From assembly GCA_001592805.2 (NCBI GenBank), contig CP051142.1:1054001-1118000 (forward strand): DNA of 64,000 bases, read 5' to 3'. The notes beneath the pieces are model-generated. The model was not told the origin of the DNA, made no database searches, and saw nothing but the letters and a program-made list of their open reading frames with translations. How positions within the stretch are numbered: the stretch's first letter is position 1; every line of letters starts with the position of its first letter. The DNA is from Peltaster fructicola. Taxonomy: Eukaryota; Ascomycota; Dothideomycetes. A program made the position numbers and the translations under genes. Positions 23,801 through 34,682 of this stretch are shown one piece after another.

Positions 23801-24115
23801 CAACCAGCGACGACGATAGGACAAAGGAGATAGGTGATGACGTGAGGACAGGAGGCGGCCGAACAAAGCGCGCCGTAAAATCCGAGCTATCCGCGTGTAC
23901 TTTCATGATCGACGGCTTCTTCTTGGGCGAACCATCGACATACATTGCCGCATGCGTCAGCTCATCCTTACAATATGTCCGCGTAAGTCCACGAGGGGTC
24001 ATATAGATAAGTATAGCACATTTCCTTGTGCTCTAGTATCTTTCAAGCTCAACAATCACTACACCAGTCACTCTCACATTCAACTACAATCAACAAGCAC
24101 CACATTACCACTATC
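20847..24115. other. 3.3-kb gene-poor region upstream of MSB2
   Basis: A long gap for this window. It holds the MSB2 promoter and probably a long leader, and the promoter of the gene at 24116. A GGT-rich stretch lies at about 21599-21630. Short ORFs on both strands (up to 137 codons) carry no recognisable domain. Bases 24000-24115 include a TATAGATAAGTATA-like AT element and an A/C-rich leader. Confidence 0.5.
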
Positions 24116-24376
24116 ATGTCTAGCTTTATGTCTCGCCTGGCGAACCGCCGATCGTCTACAACAAGCAAAGAAGAGAGAAGACGGTCTTCAGCTCTCTCGA
24201 CCCTAAGCAGCTCCTCCACTACATCACTACCAGAAGGAGTCCTCGAGATCACGCTTCCAATGGCTCCTCGCGAGGACAACTACAACATGAGTGAAGCTGA
24301 CCGACAAGCACGAATCAAAGCGAAGTGCAGACAGCGACAGGAACCCTGGAGGAGTGCCAAGCAGATCGCAACATGA
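24116..24376 (+). CDS. Small serine-rich basic protein, unknown
   Basis: An 86-residue single-exon ORF. The ATG at 24116 follows a 60-bp A/C-rich stretch without G-rich blocks, the usual look of a leader of a well-expressed fungal gene. The protein is hydrophilic: a Ser/Arg-rich first half (SKEERRRSSALSTLSSSSTTS), then EGVLEITLPMAPRE and a basic helix MSEADRQARIKAKCRQRQEPW. No signal peptide, membrane segment or cysteine pattern. I do not recognise it; composition suggests a disordered cytosolic or nuclear protein. Confidence 0.55.
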   Translation: MSSFMSRLANRRSSTTSKEERRRSSALSTLSSSSTTSLPEGVLEITLPMAPREDNYNMSEADRQARIKAKCRQRQEPWRSAKQIAT

Positions 24377-26306
24377 AATTAGATTCACATCCGGCAAGAA
24401 ATGAAACAGTCTGGATATGAAGTCGTATGAGAGACGAGAACAACTGAACGACTGTCACAGTTGAAAGAGATGAACCACAACTATACATGCATTTGTCTGC
24501 ATGCTTCACGCAAGTCGGAAGAAGTTGGAACACCCACAGCCAGAGGCCACTGTGTCGACAGCCCATCGATAGCTGCTCTCCACATAGCTGGGCAGGCAGG
24601 AGCAGTGCACAGAGATACTGCAGCTATGGTTGCAAGGGTCAGACACGATACGCTGGGGCATTGATTAGAGATCTGGATCACGTTCGTGTGGAACGCTATT
24701 GGTACATATGAACCTCTTAGAGTAATAAATTCGAAGCTGCTCGAGTGCAGACTCTTTCAAGATGTCCACGTCGAGCCTCCGCCCAAGTGCTTGTAACATG
24801 AGTATCGTCGAAACACCAATGATAGGGTAAGACAGGATGAGCTCGTGCCCTATAGCCCTTTCAGGATCGTTGAGTTCACTATCTGCACGTCTCCGTCAAG
24901 TCAACGAGCATACCGTCATGGTGGTAGACTGCAGGATGACACACAAGGGACACGAACATTTGCTGGGAATCAGCAGGTCGCCCGATAGTGAGACATAAAG
25001 GCATGAGCCCCGATGACGCTCAGCAACCGAACGTACGACTTCTCGCGTCGAGCTTCCAACGTGTGAATCTCAGTAGGCCCTTTGAGGTAAAAGCAGACGG
25101 AGTCTGGTACGTGGCCAAGGACTTCAGAAAAGCAAGACACCCTCGTTGAGGCCCATGTAGGCGGTAGCACGCTGATACTCTCTCACTCCGTGACTTGCTC
25201 GGTCCGATGCAGACAAAGATCCCATGAGCAAGACGATGTTCATTCCGATCGTGACGAGTCGACGAGGCGTCGCGGCGTCGCGGCCACAACGAGGCATTGT
25301 GCACCTTACGTCGATTCCATGGCAGCCGGTACGGACCCACTGGTACCTCTCCACCAGCCAGCGTCGATAGTCGAGCCTCAGTGCTGGTATCCCCGTGTAC
25401 GGCAGGCAAGTTGACACATTCTTATCAGCTTGAATTTCGACAGTAAAACTTCTGCGTGCGATTGCAGATCCTTATATTGAGCGCGTAAATCGTTCGGAGA
25501 GTGATTGAGCACCGTCGAGAGTAAGAGAATGGTTGGTGGAGCGTAGGCTGGAGTCTGATCGGAGCTATCTTGAACCCTGCAGTCTTTTCCAGCGTCCCCT
25601 TCCAGCACGTGGAGCTAGGAAGGATTGCGTGACCAGTATCAGCCTGCCCACTATCCACGGTGTGTTCGTGCTTGCAACGACGCAGGCGTGATGTTTCTTT
25701 CAGTCGGCGGGTCGCCTGTGTGGATCTATTGGCTCAGATCGGAAGGCCATGGATGCACAAAGAGAGTTGATTCTGATTGCGATATGTAAGTAGTCAGTGA
25801 TGTGCTGCTCTTTTCGTATCCTGCAGCATCGAGTCATCAAGGTGAGGAACTCTGGCCTCAAGGAAACACTCTCATAAACCTGGCACCTTCCTCGTTCACC
25901 ACACAACGCGTCTCTCCGATCAAGTGGAACCTTGAACCATAACACAGTCAGCAACAGCGTCGGCAGATAAGGAATCTCCAGCAGTGATACGTAGCACGAC
26001 TCAAGAAGAGTAGGTATAAGGTTGACATGCTCGAGACCAGTCTATCTGACATACATGCTGCAGGTTCTCCTCGTCGCCAGCTTTCTCTGCCTCTATTCCA
26101 AGGTTACATCTTGCACAGCACGACGTCCTGCGCCGTCAGAATAGACTTGCCATCTTCGCTTATCGAGGCATTTACAGTGAGGCCTTTTCCACAACTGGGC
26201 CTCTACGCAGCGTACTACTCCTGCAGCCCGGCTGGCTCTCCACTGCCCTCTACACCGCCGCACGGGCCCAAAGCATTGGCAGGTCACCGAACACATTAAA
26301 GGCCTC
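24377..26306. other. 1.9-kb gene-poor region
   Basis: No recognisable gene between the small Ser-rich protein and the Ecl1-like gene. Short ORFs on both strands look random. The right end must contain the ECL1-like promoter and leader. Confidence 0.5.
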
Positions 26307-27114
26307 ATGAGTACTCGACATCATGCACGATCTGGAAGTTGCGGTCGAAAGTTATTGTCCCCTTTCACAAAGACATCACGTCCCACCCCAGCATCGAAAC
26401 GCACATCCAGCCATCACTCTTCATCCAATGGATCTGTAGCTTCACGTCCTATATCACGAGACGAAGCAGAAGACACTGACGACGAGGACGAAGACATGGC
26501 CAGCTTCTTGCAGTTCTGGTGAGTCCATCCTGCAGACAAACTTGTGTTTTCATATACTGACCAGACGAAGCGCCACTTGTGAGAAGCAGATCGTAACTCC
26601 TGCTATTACAGTACTGTATTGCTCTGAAGCATGCCGACGACGAGACTCTACGAAGTCGGTGCCATCCAGTGTGCTCCACTCGCCTCCGTTGAGTCCCTCG
26701 ACGGCGTATCACGACTATCCTCCTACCATCGTTCCTCGTCGATCGCCGACCATCCTGCATCCTCTGTCGACAACGTTCTCGGAGCTGTCTCTGTATGAGC
26801 TGAACACCGAACGAAAGTCTCTCGACCTCGATGAGAGCACATTCGGAATGCCGACAGAAGCTCGACCCTATCTGAAGCGGACGTCAACATCAGAGGAGTC
26901 GACCATTCCATCGCTTGTGCACTCGCCAGCTTCCTCATATGGCACCTCAATGCCAATGATCGATACATCAAGACCACTACCCAGAAAGCATTCTTGCACA
27001 ACACATCGAGGTATCGAGCTGGTGACGCCGATCATGGGTTTGTCACCGAGCACTGCGGATCCACGTAGGAAATCGACACCTGTAATCGCCAAAGATATAC
27101 GCAGGCAGTTCTAG
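26307..27114 (+). CDS. Ecl1-family life-span regulatory factor
   Basis: A 251-residue protein with the N-terminal Ecl1/life-span-regulatory-factor motif: MASFLQFCATCEKQI followed by TVLYCSEACRRRDS, a four-cysteine probable zinc site. Ecl1-type proteins prolong chronological life span in fission yeast and respond to nutrient stress. Exons are 26307-26518 and 26571-27114. The 52-bp intron starts GTGAGT, has CTGAC before the acceptor and must end at AAG (26570) so that TG joins C to make the first motif Cys. The upstream CAG (26564) gives TGA at once. The rest is Ser/Pro-rich and disordered, with LHPLSTTFSELSLYEL and PRKHSCTTHRG. Family call rests on the cysteine motif and layout. Confidence 0.82.
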
Positions 27115-27296
27115 TAATCGGTCGTGCAACATGCACAACATTCTTCTCATGACATTAGCATAGCGAGGCGGACTAATCTGGTATTCAAAAGTTGGAATGT
27201 GGATGTGCAACGGACCATGATCCGATCATTGCATAGAAATGATGGAGTTCTACATACGAGCACGCCTTGGACAGTGCGTCATTACGTTATGAGTGG

Positions 27297-28502
27297 CTAC
27301 TCCATCGCAGATGTACTTGTCTGCACAGCAGTTTTGACAGTGGAGTTGAATGGTTCGGCTGCCGTGTCGGGAATGAAGTCCGTAACTTCGTTCTCGTCGA
27401 TACTGTCAATCATACCCTCCCTGAACTTGTCTACACGTCTGCGCCATGGTTTGTAGCACAACACAGCCAGGCCGCCGAAGAGTAAGAAGCTCCCACATAT
27501 TGCACCACCAATGATGTCGTAATTGTCTCCAGCACTTTGGACACCATCCCAGAATGGTCCATCAAGATCTGGTCTGATGTTGAGGACCATGATCAGAAAC
27601 TGTAGCACACCAATGACGATGGCCACAGCGATTGTAATAGCGGTGAGTACGCACTGATAGTACAGAATGGCGATGTTGTCCCTTGCCAGGCGTGCCGATG
27701 TATACAGCGACATCATCGCGGCTCCATCAAAGGTGTCCAATAAGCACATTCCAGCAGTGAACAGCACAGGGAATATCAGAATAACCCAAAAGCTCGTCCC
27801 GCTCGCTGCCTGGATGGACGAGATGCCAAGTAATGCAATCTCCGAGCTCGTATCGAAGCCAAGGCCGAAGAGCACGCCGAGAGGATACATCTTCCAAGGT
27901 TGATCGATCAACTTGAAGAGCTTGCGAAGGATTGCAAACATGCAGCCGCCACCAGACAGATTGAGCTCTGCCGTCTCATGACCTGTTGGCGAGTTGATGG
28001 CAGCTTGTAGCGCTTGGTAGAGCTTGTAGAATATGTAAGCATTCATACATCCTAGCAGCAGTAAGAAGCTGGCGCTGACAGACGACCCAATGATGCTGCC
28101 AACGTCACTGAAGGAATCAAATCTATTGCTGATCGCCGCAGAACTTGCCGCTACAACAATAGATGTGATGATGACTATCGTGCTGTGTCCCAGGGAGAAA
28201 TATGTCCCGACAGTGACGGGTCGTTGGCCAGAAGCAATTAGCCGTCTCGTCATCAAATCAATGGCTGATATGTGGTCTGCATCGAGTGCATGTCGTAGGC
28301 CTAAGGTGTATGCAAGCACTGCGGTCGATGCCAGAGCTGGGTTAAAGGATAGGACAACACCGCATGCTATCCACACAAGCACATTGACCGCAATTAGCAG
28401 TACAATGATCGCTAGTGCCGGTGCTGGAAACTGCCTCACAACCGGGATCCTTTCGTGATACTCTGTAGCCCTGAGCCATAGTTTGTGTCTTGCTGAACTC
28501 AT
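27297..28502 (-). CDS. NIC1: Nickel/cobalt transporter, NiCoT family
   Basis: An integral membrane protein of the NiCoT family that takes up Ni (and Co) ions, in fungi mainly to supply urease. The signature RHALDADHISAIDL (HxxxxDH) is in the second helix, with the other family motifs YFSLGHSTIV, LGFDTSSEIALL and LFTAGMCLLDTFDGAAM. Eight hydrophobic segments can be counted. I chose the ATG at 28502 (MSSARHKLW); in-frame ATGs at 28523 and 28568 exist, the last touching the stop of the upstream CWC24 gene. Length about 401 residues. The tail is acidic and cytosolic. Only 65 bp separates it from CWC24 on the same strand. Confidence 0.92.
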   Translation of the reverse strand: MSSARHKLWLRATEYHERIPVVRQFPAPALAIIVLLIAVNVLVWIACGVVLSFNPALASTAVLAYTLGLRHALDADHISAIDLMTRRLIASGQRPVTVGTYFSLGHSTIVIITSIVVAASSAAISNRFDSFSDVGSIIGSSVSASFLLLLGCMNAYIFYKLYQALQAAINSPTGHETAELNLSGGGCMFAILRKLFKLIDQPWKMYPLGVLFGLGFDTSSEIALLGISSIQAASGTSFWVILIFPVLFTAGMCLLDTFDGAAMMSLYTSARLARDNIAILYYQCVLTAITIAVAIVIGVLQFLIMVLNIRPDLDGPFWDGVQSAGDNYDIIGGAICGSFLLFGGLAVLCYKPWRRRVDKFREGMIDSIDENEVTDFIPDTAAEPFNSTVKTAVQTSTSAME

Positions 28503-28567
28503 CTTATGTTGTGATGATAGCATTAGATATATCGATCTTGGTGGGCAGATAGATAAGGTGTGGGGCA

Positions 28568-29464
28568 TCAGGTATCCTCTTCTTCTTGTGTGCCGTCTTT
28601 CTCTGCTCGAGCTCTTTTCTTTGCCAACAGGTCTTGCAGCTTTTTCGCAATCGTGAAGGAGCCATTTGTATCAACACCACAATTTGCGCAAGTCTTCTGC
28701 TTCTGCTTGAGATACCGCTGCATCGCGCATTTCTCGCAGAAATAATGACCACATTTCGTCATCACCGGATTCTTGTAGTCTTCCTTGCAGATGATACACT
28801 TGAACGGAATATCCTTGAGCACCTTCTCTTCTTCCGTCAGCTCGACCATCTTGGCCTTTGCAGCTGCATCTTTTCCAGCTTGCTCCCACTCCTTGTCGAT
28901 CTGCCAGCCTTGCTTGTAGTTCTCTCGCGCGTGTAAGAACTTGCAAGTGTCGCCGAAACCGCAGAAGCCCGTCAATTTGTAGTCCTTGCAGACATCAGGT
29001 GCAAAGTCGGTGACTGTGATCGTGCGAACATTGGTTGGAGCTTTGACTGGCCCAACATTCTTCTGACGATCTGGATCCTTCTGAATGTAATTGCCGTATC
29101 CTGCTGCTCCTTTGTATGTGCCATCTGTGCTCCCTTCTTTTGCCTTGAGCTGCCCAGCACCGAGCGCAGCATCTGTGTACCAATTGGACAGCTTGGTGGC
29201 ATCCTCGCTCTGCTTGATGCTGGCGTCACGATCAGCTTCAAACTTTGTTGATTTGCTCAAGTCTTGCGTGGGCTTGGTGATGGCAGAATTGTTGGCATTC
29301 AGGCCATCCTTCTTCCTCCTCTTGACACGAACACCACTGTCATCGTCTGTGAAGTCCGAATCTGAGTCTGAAGCATCGGGAGGTGGTGTGGCTGGTCGTT
29401 TACGTATGTTGCTAGCTTTCGCTCGCTTCTTAAAAGCTGGTGCAGCAGCAACAACGTCTGCCAT
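28568..29464 (-). CDS. CWC24: Pre-mRNA splicing factor CWC24
   Basis: A 298-residue protein with a CCCH zinc finger followed by a C3HC4 RING, the layout of Cwc24 (RNF113), a spliceosome factor acting around catalytic activation. The CCCH reads CKDYKLTGFCGFGDTCKFLH (CX8CX5CX3H), and the RING starts CIICKEDYKNPVMTKCGHYF and ends with CANCG. A conserved stretch VRTITVTDFAPDVCKDYK precedes the CCCH. The N-terminus is basic and acidic-serine patches (SDSDSDFTDDDS) fit a nuclear protein. Start MADVVAAAPAF at 29464 chosen over an open extension to 29563 that lacks family features. Intact. Confidence 0.94.
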   Translation of the reverse strand: MADVVAAAPAFKKRAKASNIRKRPATPPPDASDSDSDFTDDDSGVRVKRRKKDGLNANNSAITKPTQDLSKSTKFEADRDASIKQSEDATKLSNWYTDAALGAGQLKAKEGSTDGTYKGAAGYGNYIQKDPDRQKNVGPVKAPTNVRTITVTDFAPDVCKDYKLTGFCGFGDTCKFLHARENYKQGWQIDKEWEQAGKDAAAKAKMVELTEEEKVLKDIPFKCIICKEDYKNPVMTKCGHYFCEKCAMQRYLKQKQKTCANCGVDTNGSFTIAKKLQDLLAKKRARAEKDGTQEEEDT

Positions 29465-30182
29465 GCTCGCTGATGTAGAGTGTTGTGGGAGGAAAGGCTC
29501 GAGTTGTCTTCGAACATAAAAGTAATGCGCCACTCGTGGCTGATTAATTGAGGCTCGAAGCACTGCGTCATTATAACGCTAACCCAGATTGGTCACTCAC
29601 ACAGAGGCTCTTGTTTGTTTACCTCCCTGACAGTCTATACAGTGTTACATAGCCTGTACCAATCACTGCGTTATTGCATAATGTCATACTCGCTCTCATC
29701 CTTGATCAAACGGCCGTCCGATACTCGACCGTTCGACTCGCAAGGCCAATTGATAGCACTGTCGCAATTCTTGGGCTCGGACGCACTAGCCCGTGTTTAT
29801 CGACAACACAGACCACAACATTGAACGACCGTCTCAATTTCTACCGTTGCGTATCACCTCTCTTGACCCACCACGCGCGATCGACGTGGCTGCGACTATC
29901 TTTTCAGACCTTCACTTATACAGTTCCCTTCAGTATACACATCTACCTTTCGGACTTTCAGTATTTGCCGCCAGTCACTGACGACAGCCTAGCGCGTGCA
30001 GCTGCCAGGAGACGCGGAGATTGGTTGACAGGAGTAGGGCATCATCCCTGTTGTTGACAAGCTACGCTGCGGGACAACATACCTGGACACATGCTGGATG
30101 CGCGTCGCTGACGACAGGAGTCTAAAACAATAAGAGCGCTCAGCCGACCACTCTCACTTCGACATACACTCAGCGGACAAGA
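29465..30182. other. Divergent promoter, CWC24/apsA
   Basis: About 720 bp between the divergent CWC24 and apsA starts. A 47-codon plus-strand ORF at about 29683 and longer frames after it show no domain. Confidence 0.5.
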
Positions 30183-33100
30183 ATGGCGACCACAGCGAAT
30201 TTGGCGCCTGGCGCAACACCGAAGCAGGCTTCGAATGATCCCTTCGTTAGCACTCCGAGCCCGTTCCAGTCTGCACAACTACGATACGCTTCGCTCGACA
30301 ATGACCAATTCACATCATATACCACAAACTCACCGGCACAAGCTCGCCGAGCACTGGAGGCTCATCTGAAGGAGACCGACCGACGTATTCATGATGCAGC
30401 CAAGCTGGGTAATACTTTGCTTGACCAGAAAAAAAACCTTACAGCAAGACTCCAGGATATCGAGAATGTCAAGACCGACGATGAAGTGCCAGCAGCGCTT
30501 CGCCAGAAGCTTGCAGAGCTCGAGAAAGAGTATAATGAGGTTGGACGAGAAAGTGCAAGAGCTTTTCTACCGAAACTTCGACCGTCTAAGTCAGAGGCCA
30601 TCACTCTGAGCGGACAAGGGTCGTCTTCTCCATCCAAAGTATTGGCTCCATCACGAAGACAGCGCAACGCACCCAATGCGCGTGTCCATGACATCGAATT
30701 TGCGACTGAGATTAGTACCTCACTGCTTGCCCAGGTTCGACAACTGCAAGCAGCACTCGCTGAGAAAGATGAGACTCTGAAGGACACTGCTTCTGCGAAA
30801 GCTCAGCTGGAGGCAGATGTCACAGGATTGACTCAAAGGGTCAAGCAGATGGGTGAACGATCGCAGTCGTATAAAGATGAGAATTGGAATCTCGAGACCA
30901 AGCTTCAAGAACTCGAGAGTGCGCTGAAGGCCAGCAACGACGACGCACATCGTCTTGGACAGACTTTGCAATCCGCAGAATCTGCCAAATCAATCGCGCA
31001 GCGTGATTTTGATGAGCTAAAGGTTGCGCACGATAGAGCCGTCGAAACACACCTTGATACGAAGCGACAGCAGGACAACGACTTGCATACTTTACGCCGA
31101 GATATTGCGAACCACCAGGCTGATAAAATCGTCCTGCAGAAAAAGATTGATGAGCTGACGAGTAACAATACCGAGCTCGCGCGAGCTGTTTCCTACCGCT
31201 TCAACCAGCCTGGCGAAGTGACGGCGCTCAATAACGAGCTTGACAAGAGTGACGATGACCATGACGAGACCGTTGTGGAATTGGATATGTCTCCCATCAA
31301 AGGCACTCCAGCTCGACCAGCGATGCTCGAGCAAGAGACACTCAAGTCAAGCTTGAACCACGCTCATAGAATGATGCAAAACCTCAAGAACACCCTGCAT
31401 CGTGAGAAAAGCGAAAAGCTTGAGCTCAGGAGGATGCTCAACGAGGCCCGTGATGAGCTCGAGAAACGCAGAAACGACAATGGAGCACGTGCTGTCACTG
31501 ACAAGAACAAAAAGCGGACTGTCGAGCGCGAAGGTAGACGTCGACCAGTACGTCTTGGCGCTGTAGGCGCCGCTACCACAGAAGTCCTTGAAGATGAACC
31601 AGAATGGGAGAGCGACAACCAAAAGACACCTTCAAAGACACGAAATTTCAGTGCTAATATGCCTGGTGCTTTCATCAGCGCGAGTGCCACCGATGCCGAG
31701 TCAACAGATGCCTTTGAGACAGCCGATGAACGCAGGGAGACAGCCACGGAGACTGAGGGCTTCGAGACAGGAGCCGAGACATCTGGCGATGATAGTGATG
31801 ACCTCACGGAGACCGAAGGCTTGAACAGATCAGGTACGGTTCGTGGGTCCCATGCAATTGTTGGTGCTGCGTCCGAGAGGCGCCGATCATTCCAAAGCAC
31901 AGCATCTGCTTCGTCAGGTGACGACGAGCCTCTTGTGCGCACTCCAAGCCAGTCTGTTGGCCCAAAGTACAGACTCCGTGTCAGCAAGAGCGCCAGACGA
32001 TCTCTCCGACAGAGCCAAATTCTTGCTGATAGTCCTGCCTCAAACAACTCTACGCCTCAGAACTTCAGCAAGAGCCTGGGCGACGAGCTGGCTGGCTTGG
32101 ACGACGAGAGCATGGAAGGCACTCCGAGTAAAGTTCGGGACGAGCTTTGGTCTCGCCTGAGACACAGAGAAGCGTCAGCACTTCTGGCACACCTCTTCGC
32201 CACAGCACATCACCATTCGTCATCGCGCCCTCCCTGCAACACAACGCAGAGAGCTCGCCTGGCCAAGCCGTAGACCAGACTGTCCTCATGCATGAGACGA
32301 AGCCTGCAATGGTTGACGCTGGCATCATGACTGAGCCATGGCAGCCAGAGCAGGCCGCTGTGCCAGTACAGGCAGTCGATACGGCCCTCGATCCCGACAT
32401 GACAGAAGAGTCTTCAATCGTCGAGGAGGAGCCGAAGACACCAGTCAAAGGACTCGGTGAACGACTTGTTGGTGCTGCTGGTGGGGCATTGGCAGGGTTT
32501 GGTCTTGGTAGGATCAGCAAAGAGAAGACACCTGAGCCAGAAGCTGCCGGAGATATCGCTACACCAATTCGTGCCGACAGCGAGACCCTACCCGCAAGCA
32601 CTGCTTCTTTCGCAACACCAACGAAGGATATTACTGCTCCTACGCCGGCGCCGACGCTCTCCTTCGCGCCGATCATTGCTCAGGACTACGAGCCTTTGGC
32701 TGTACCTGTGATCGAGCCTCAGTCGCACTCTACTCCCGTACCGCCGAAGCGCAGCTCGAAGCGTATTGGATCGTCGCCAACAACGCCAATTGTAACCGAA
32801 TTACCCGTTCCGATTGAGCTTGAGGCGTCACCAGTCAAGACACCAACTACGAGATCGTTATCGCAGGGTACTGCAGTCGTGCCAGAGGAGCCAGAGCGAG
32901 AGTTCGTTGAGCCTGCTGTATACGGTGGTGGAAAGGGTGCTAATGGCATTCCTACTCTCGTATTCGGCGACGAGCCTGATGCCATCTCGACACCTGTCCG
33001 ACGACCAATGCAAGAGATCTCACCTAACGTGGCTCAAGGAGCAGACTCTACAACCGTGGTGCCGCTGCCAATCGTTACGCCGCTGCAGCCTCTCAAGCAC

Positions 33101-34618
33101 ATGCAGGATGGTGGCAGCCAGACAGTCGTCAGTGGCCAAGATATCGACAACATGATGCGAGATAAGAGCGTGGTGCCTGTGCCTGTACCTGTACCTGCAC
33201 CTGTAGAAGAGATACCTCGAAGTCCTGTACGACCTGGCAGTGCTGGCAGCGCTCGACAAAAAGTATCATCACCGATACCAACACCTCCTCTGCCTCCAGA
33301 CCACACAGAGAAGATTGCTGCCGCTGCCAAAACGCCAGTGCCCACGAACGTTCCAGGCTCAATGGGACCACCGCTGCTCCCAGCATCTGCTTATCGAGGC
33401 AAAGGCCAATCACGCCTAGCGAGCGCAGTGTACGAGGCATGTCTCGAGACGGTACTACGCCGCGAGCAGTACGAACGTCTGTCCGTGATGGATCTGCTAA
33501 CGGCAGGCTGTCACGAAGCACATCTGTGTCGAGCTTCGCTTCAGAGCTCGATGACCGCTTTCAGATCAACGACAACCATCTCATGTATCCTGACGATATT
33601 GCACCAGCCACGGACCCACGTATGATCCAGGCCATCACGCAGACCATGATTGGCGAGTACTTGTGGAAATATACACGCAAGGCTGGCCGTGTTGAAAAGT
33701 CATCAACAAGACACAGACGTTTCTTCTGGGTACATCCATACACCAGAACACTCTACTGGAGTGAACAGGACCCCTCTACCACGACCAAAGGCATGATGAA
33801 AGCGAAGAGTGTGCCCATCGAGGCTGTCAGAGTTATCACAGACGACAATGTCAACCCTCCAGGTCTGCACCGCAAGTCAATTGTCATTGTCTCGCACCCG
33901 AGATTGTCGTAACCGCGCCTACCAGCCAACGTCACGAGACGTGGTTCAATGCTTTGTCGTACCTTTTGCTTCGATCAGGTGCAGAGACGGAGGCTGACGA
34001 TGCCATCAACGGTGAAGACATCGAAGAGTTCAATCCAGCAGGCTTCAGCTTTCGGAGAAGCATCTCCAAAATGACACGAGGACGTAGTAGAAGTCGTGTA
34101 AGCTTGGCTAGCCGTACCTCTCGCGTTACGAGGAACGAATCGCCTACAAAACTCGAATCGGCGATACCTGAGCATCAATCAGCCACTGCTGGACGATCAC
34201 AATCTAGTGCACCGGCAGCTGGCTCGATATCTTCACGCAGGGCCCGAGATAGCAGTCGCTTCTCGACCATGGCCTCACGCTTCAGTACTGTTCGTGGTAG
34301 CAGCGTCAACCAGGCACGAGCAGGATCAGCATTGTCTAGCCGTGGTGATGGCGAGGTCTACAACTCGTCTCTGATGAGCGAAAGTGCAGAAGATGTGCGA
34401 CAAGCGATTGAGAGGCAGGATCAGGGTGCCGATATGCTTGAGAATGTTCGAGCTTGTTGTGATGGTAAGTGCGCTAGGCGTGCCCCAAGGACATTGCTAA
34501 CAAGCACACAGGCAAACACGATGTCGGCTCACTCTCGAAGGCTCACAAGCACACGAGTCTGAGGGCACGATTGAGTGCCTCCCATCACCATGCCCCGAAG
34601 GCTGAAGCCATTTCCTAA
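30183..34618 (+). CDS. apsA: Cortical anchor ApsA/Num1 (frame interrupted)
   Basis: Homologue of A. nidulans ApsA, yeast Num1 and S. pombe Mcp5, cortical proteins that anchor dynein and mitochondria through a C-terminal PH domain binding PI(4,5)P2. The first 420 residues are coiled coil (about 55-100 and 190-440), then an acidic T/E-rich repeat (ATETEGFETGAETSG), a Pro-rich linker, and the PH domain (GEYLWKYTRKAGRVEK...RRFFWVHPYTRTLYW...HETWFNALSYLLLR), ending LENVRACCDG/KHDVGSLSKAHKH across a 47-bp intron (34465-34511). The protein runs through three frames. Shifts lie at about 32149 (GG), 33407-33409 (AA) and 33897-33899 (CCC), each one base short. Flanking protein is well conserved, so I favour sequence error over decay. 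Total about 1460 residues. Confidence 0.85.
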
Positions 34619-34682
34619 GGGAATCCTTCGCTGCAGCTGCAGCTTTTCTTATAATCCCATCTGTCTGTAATGCTGTCATGAT

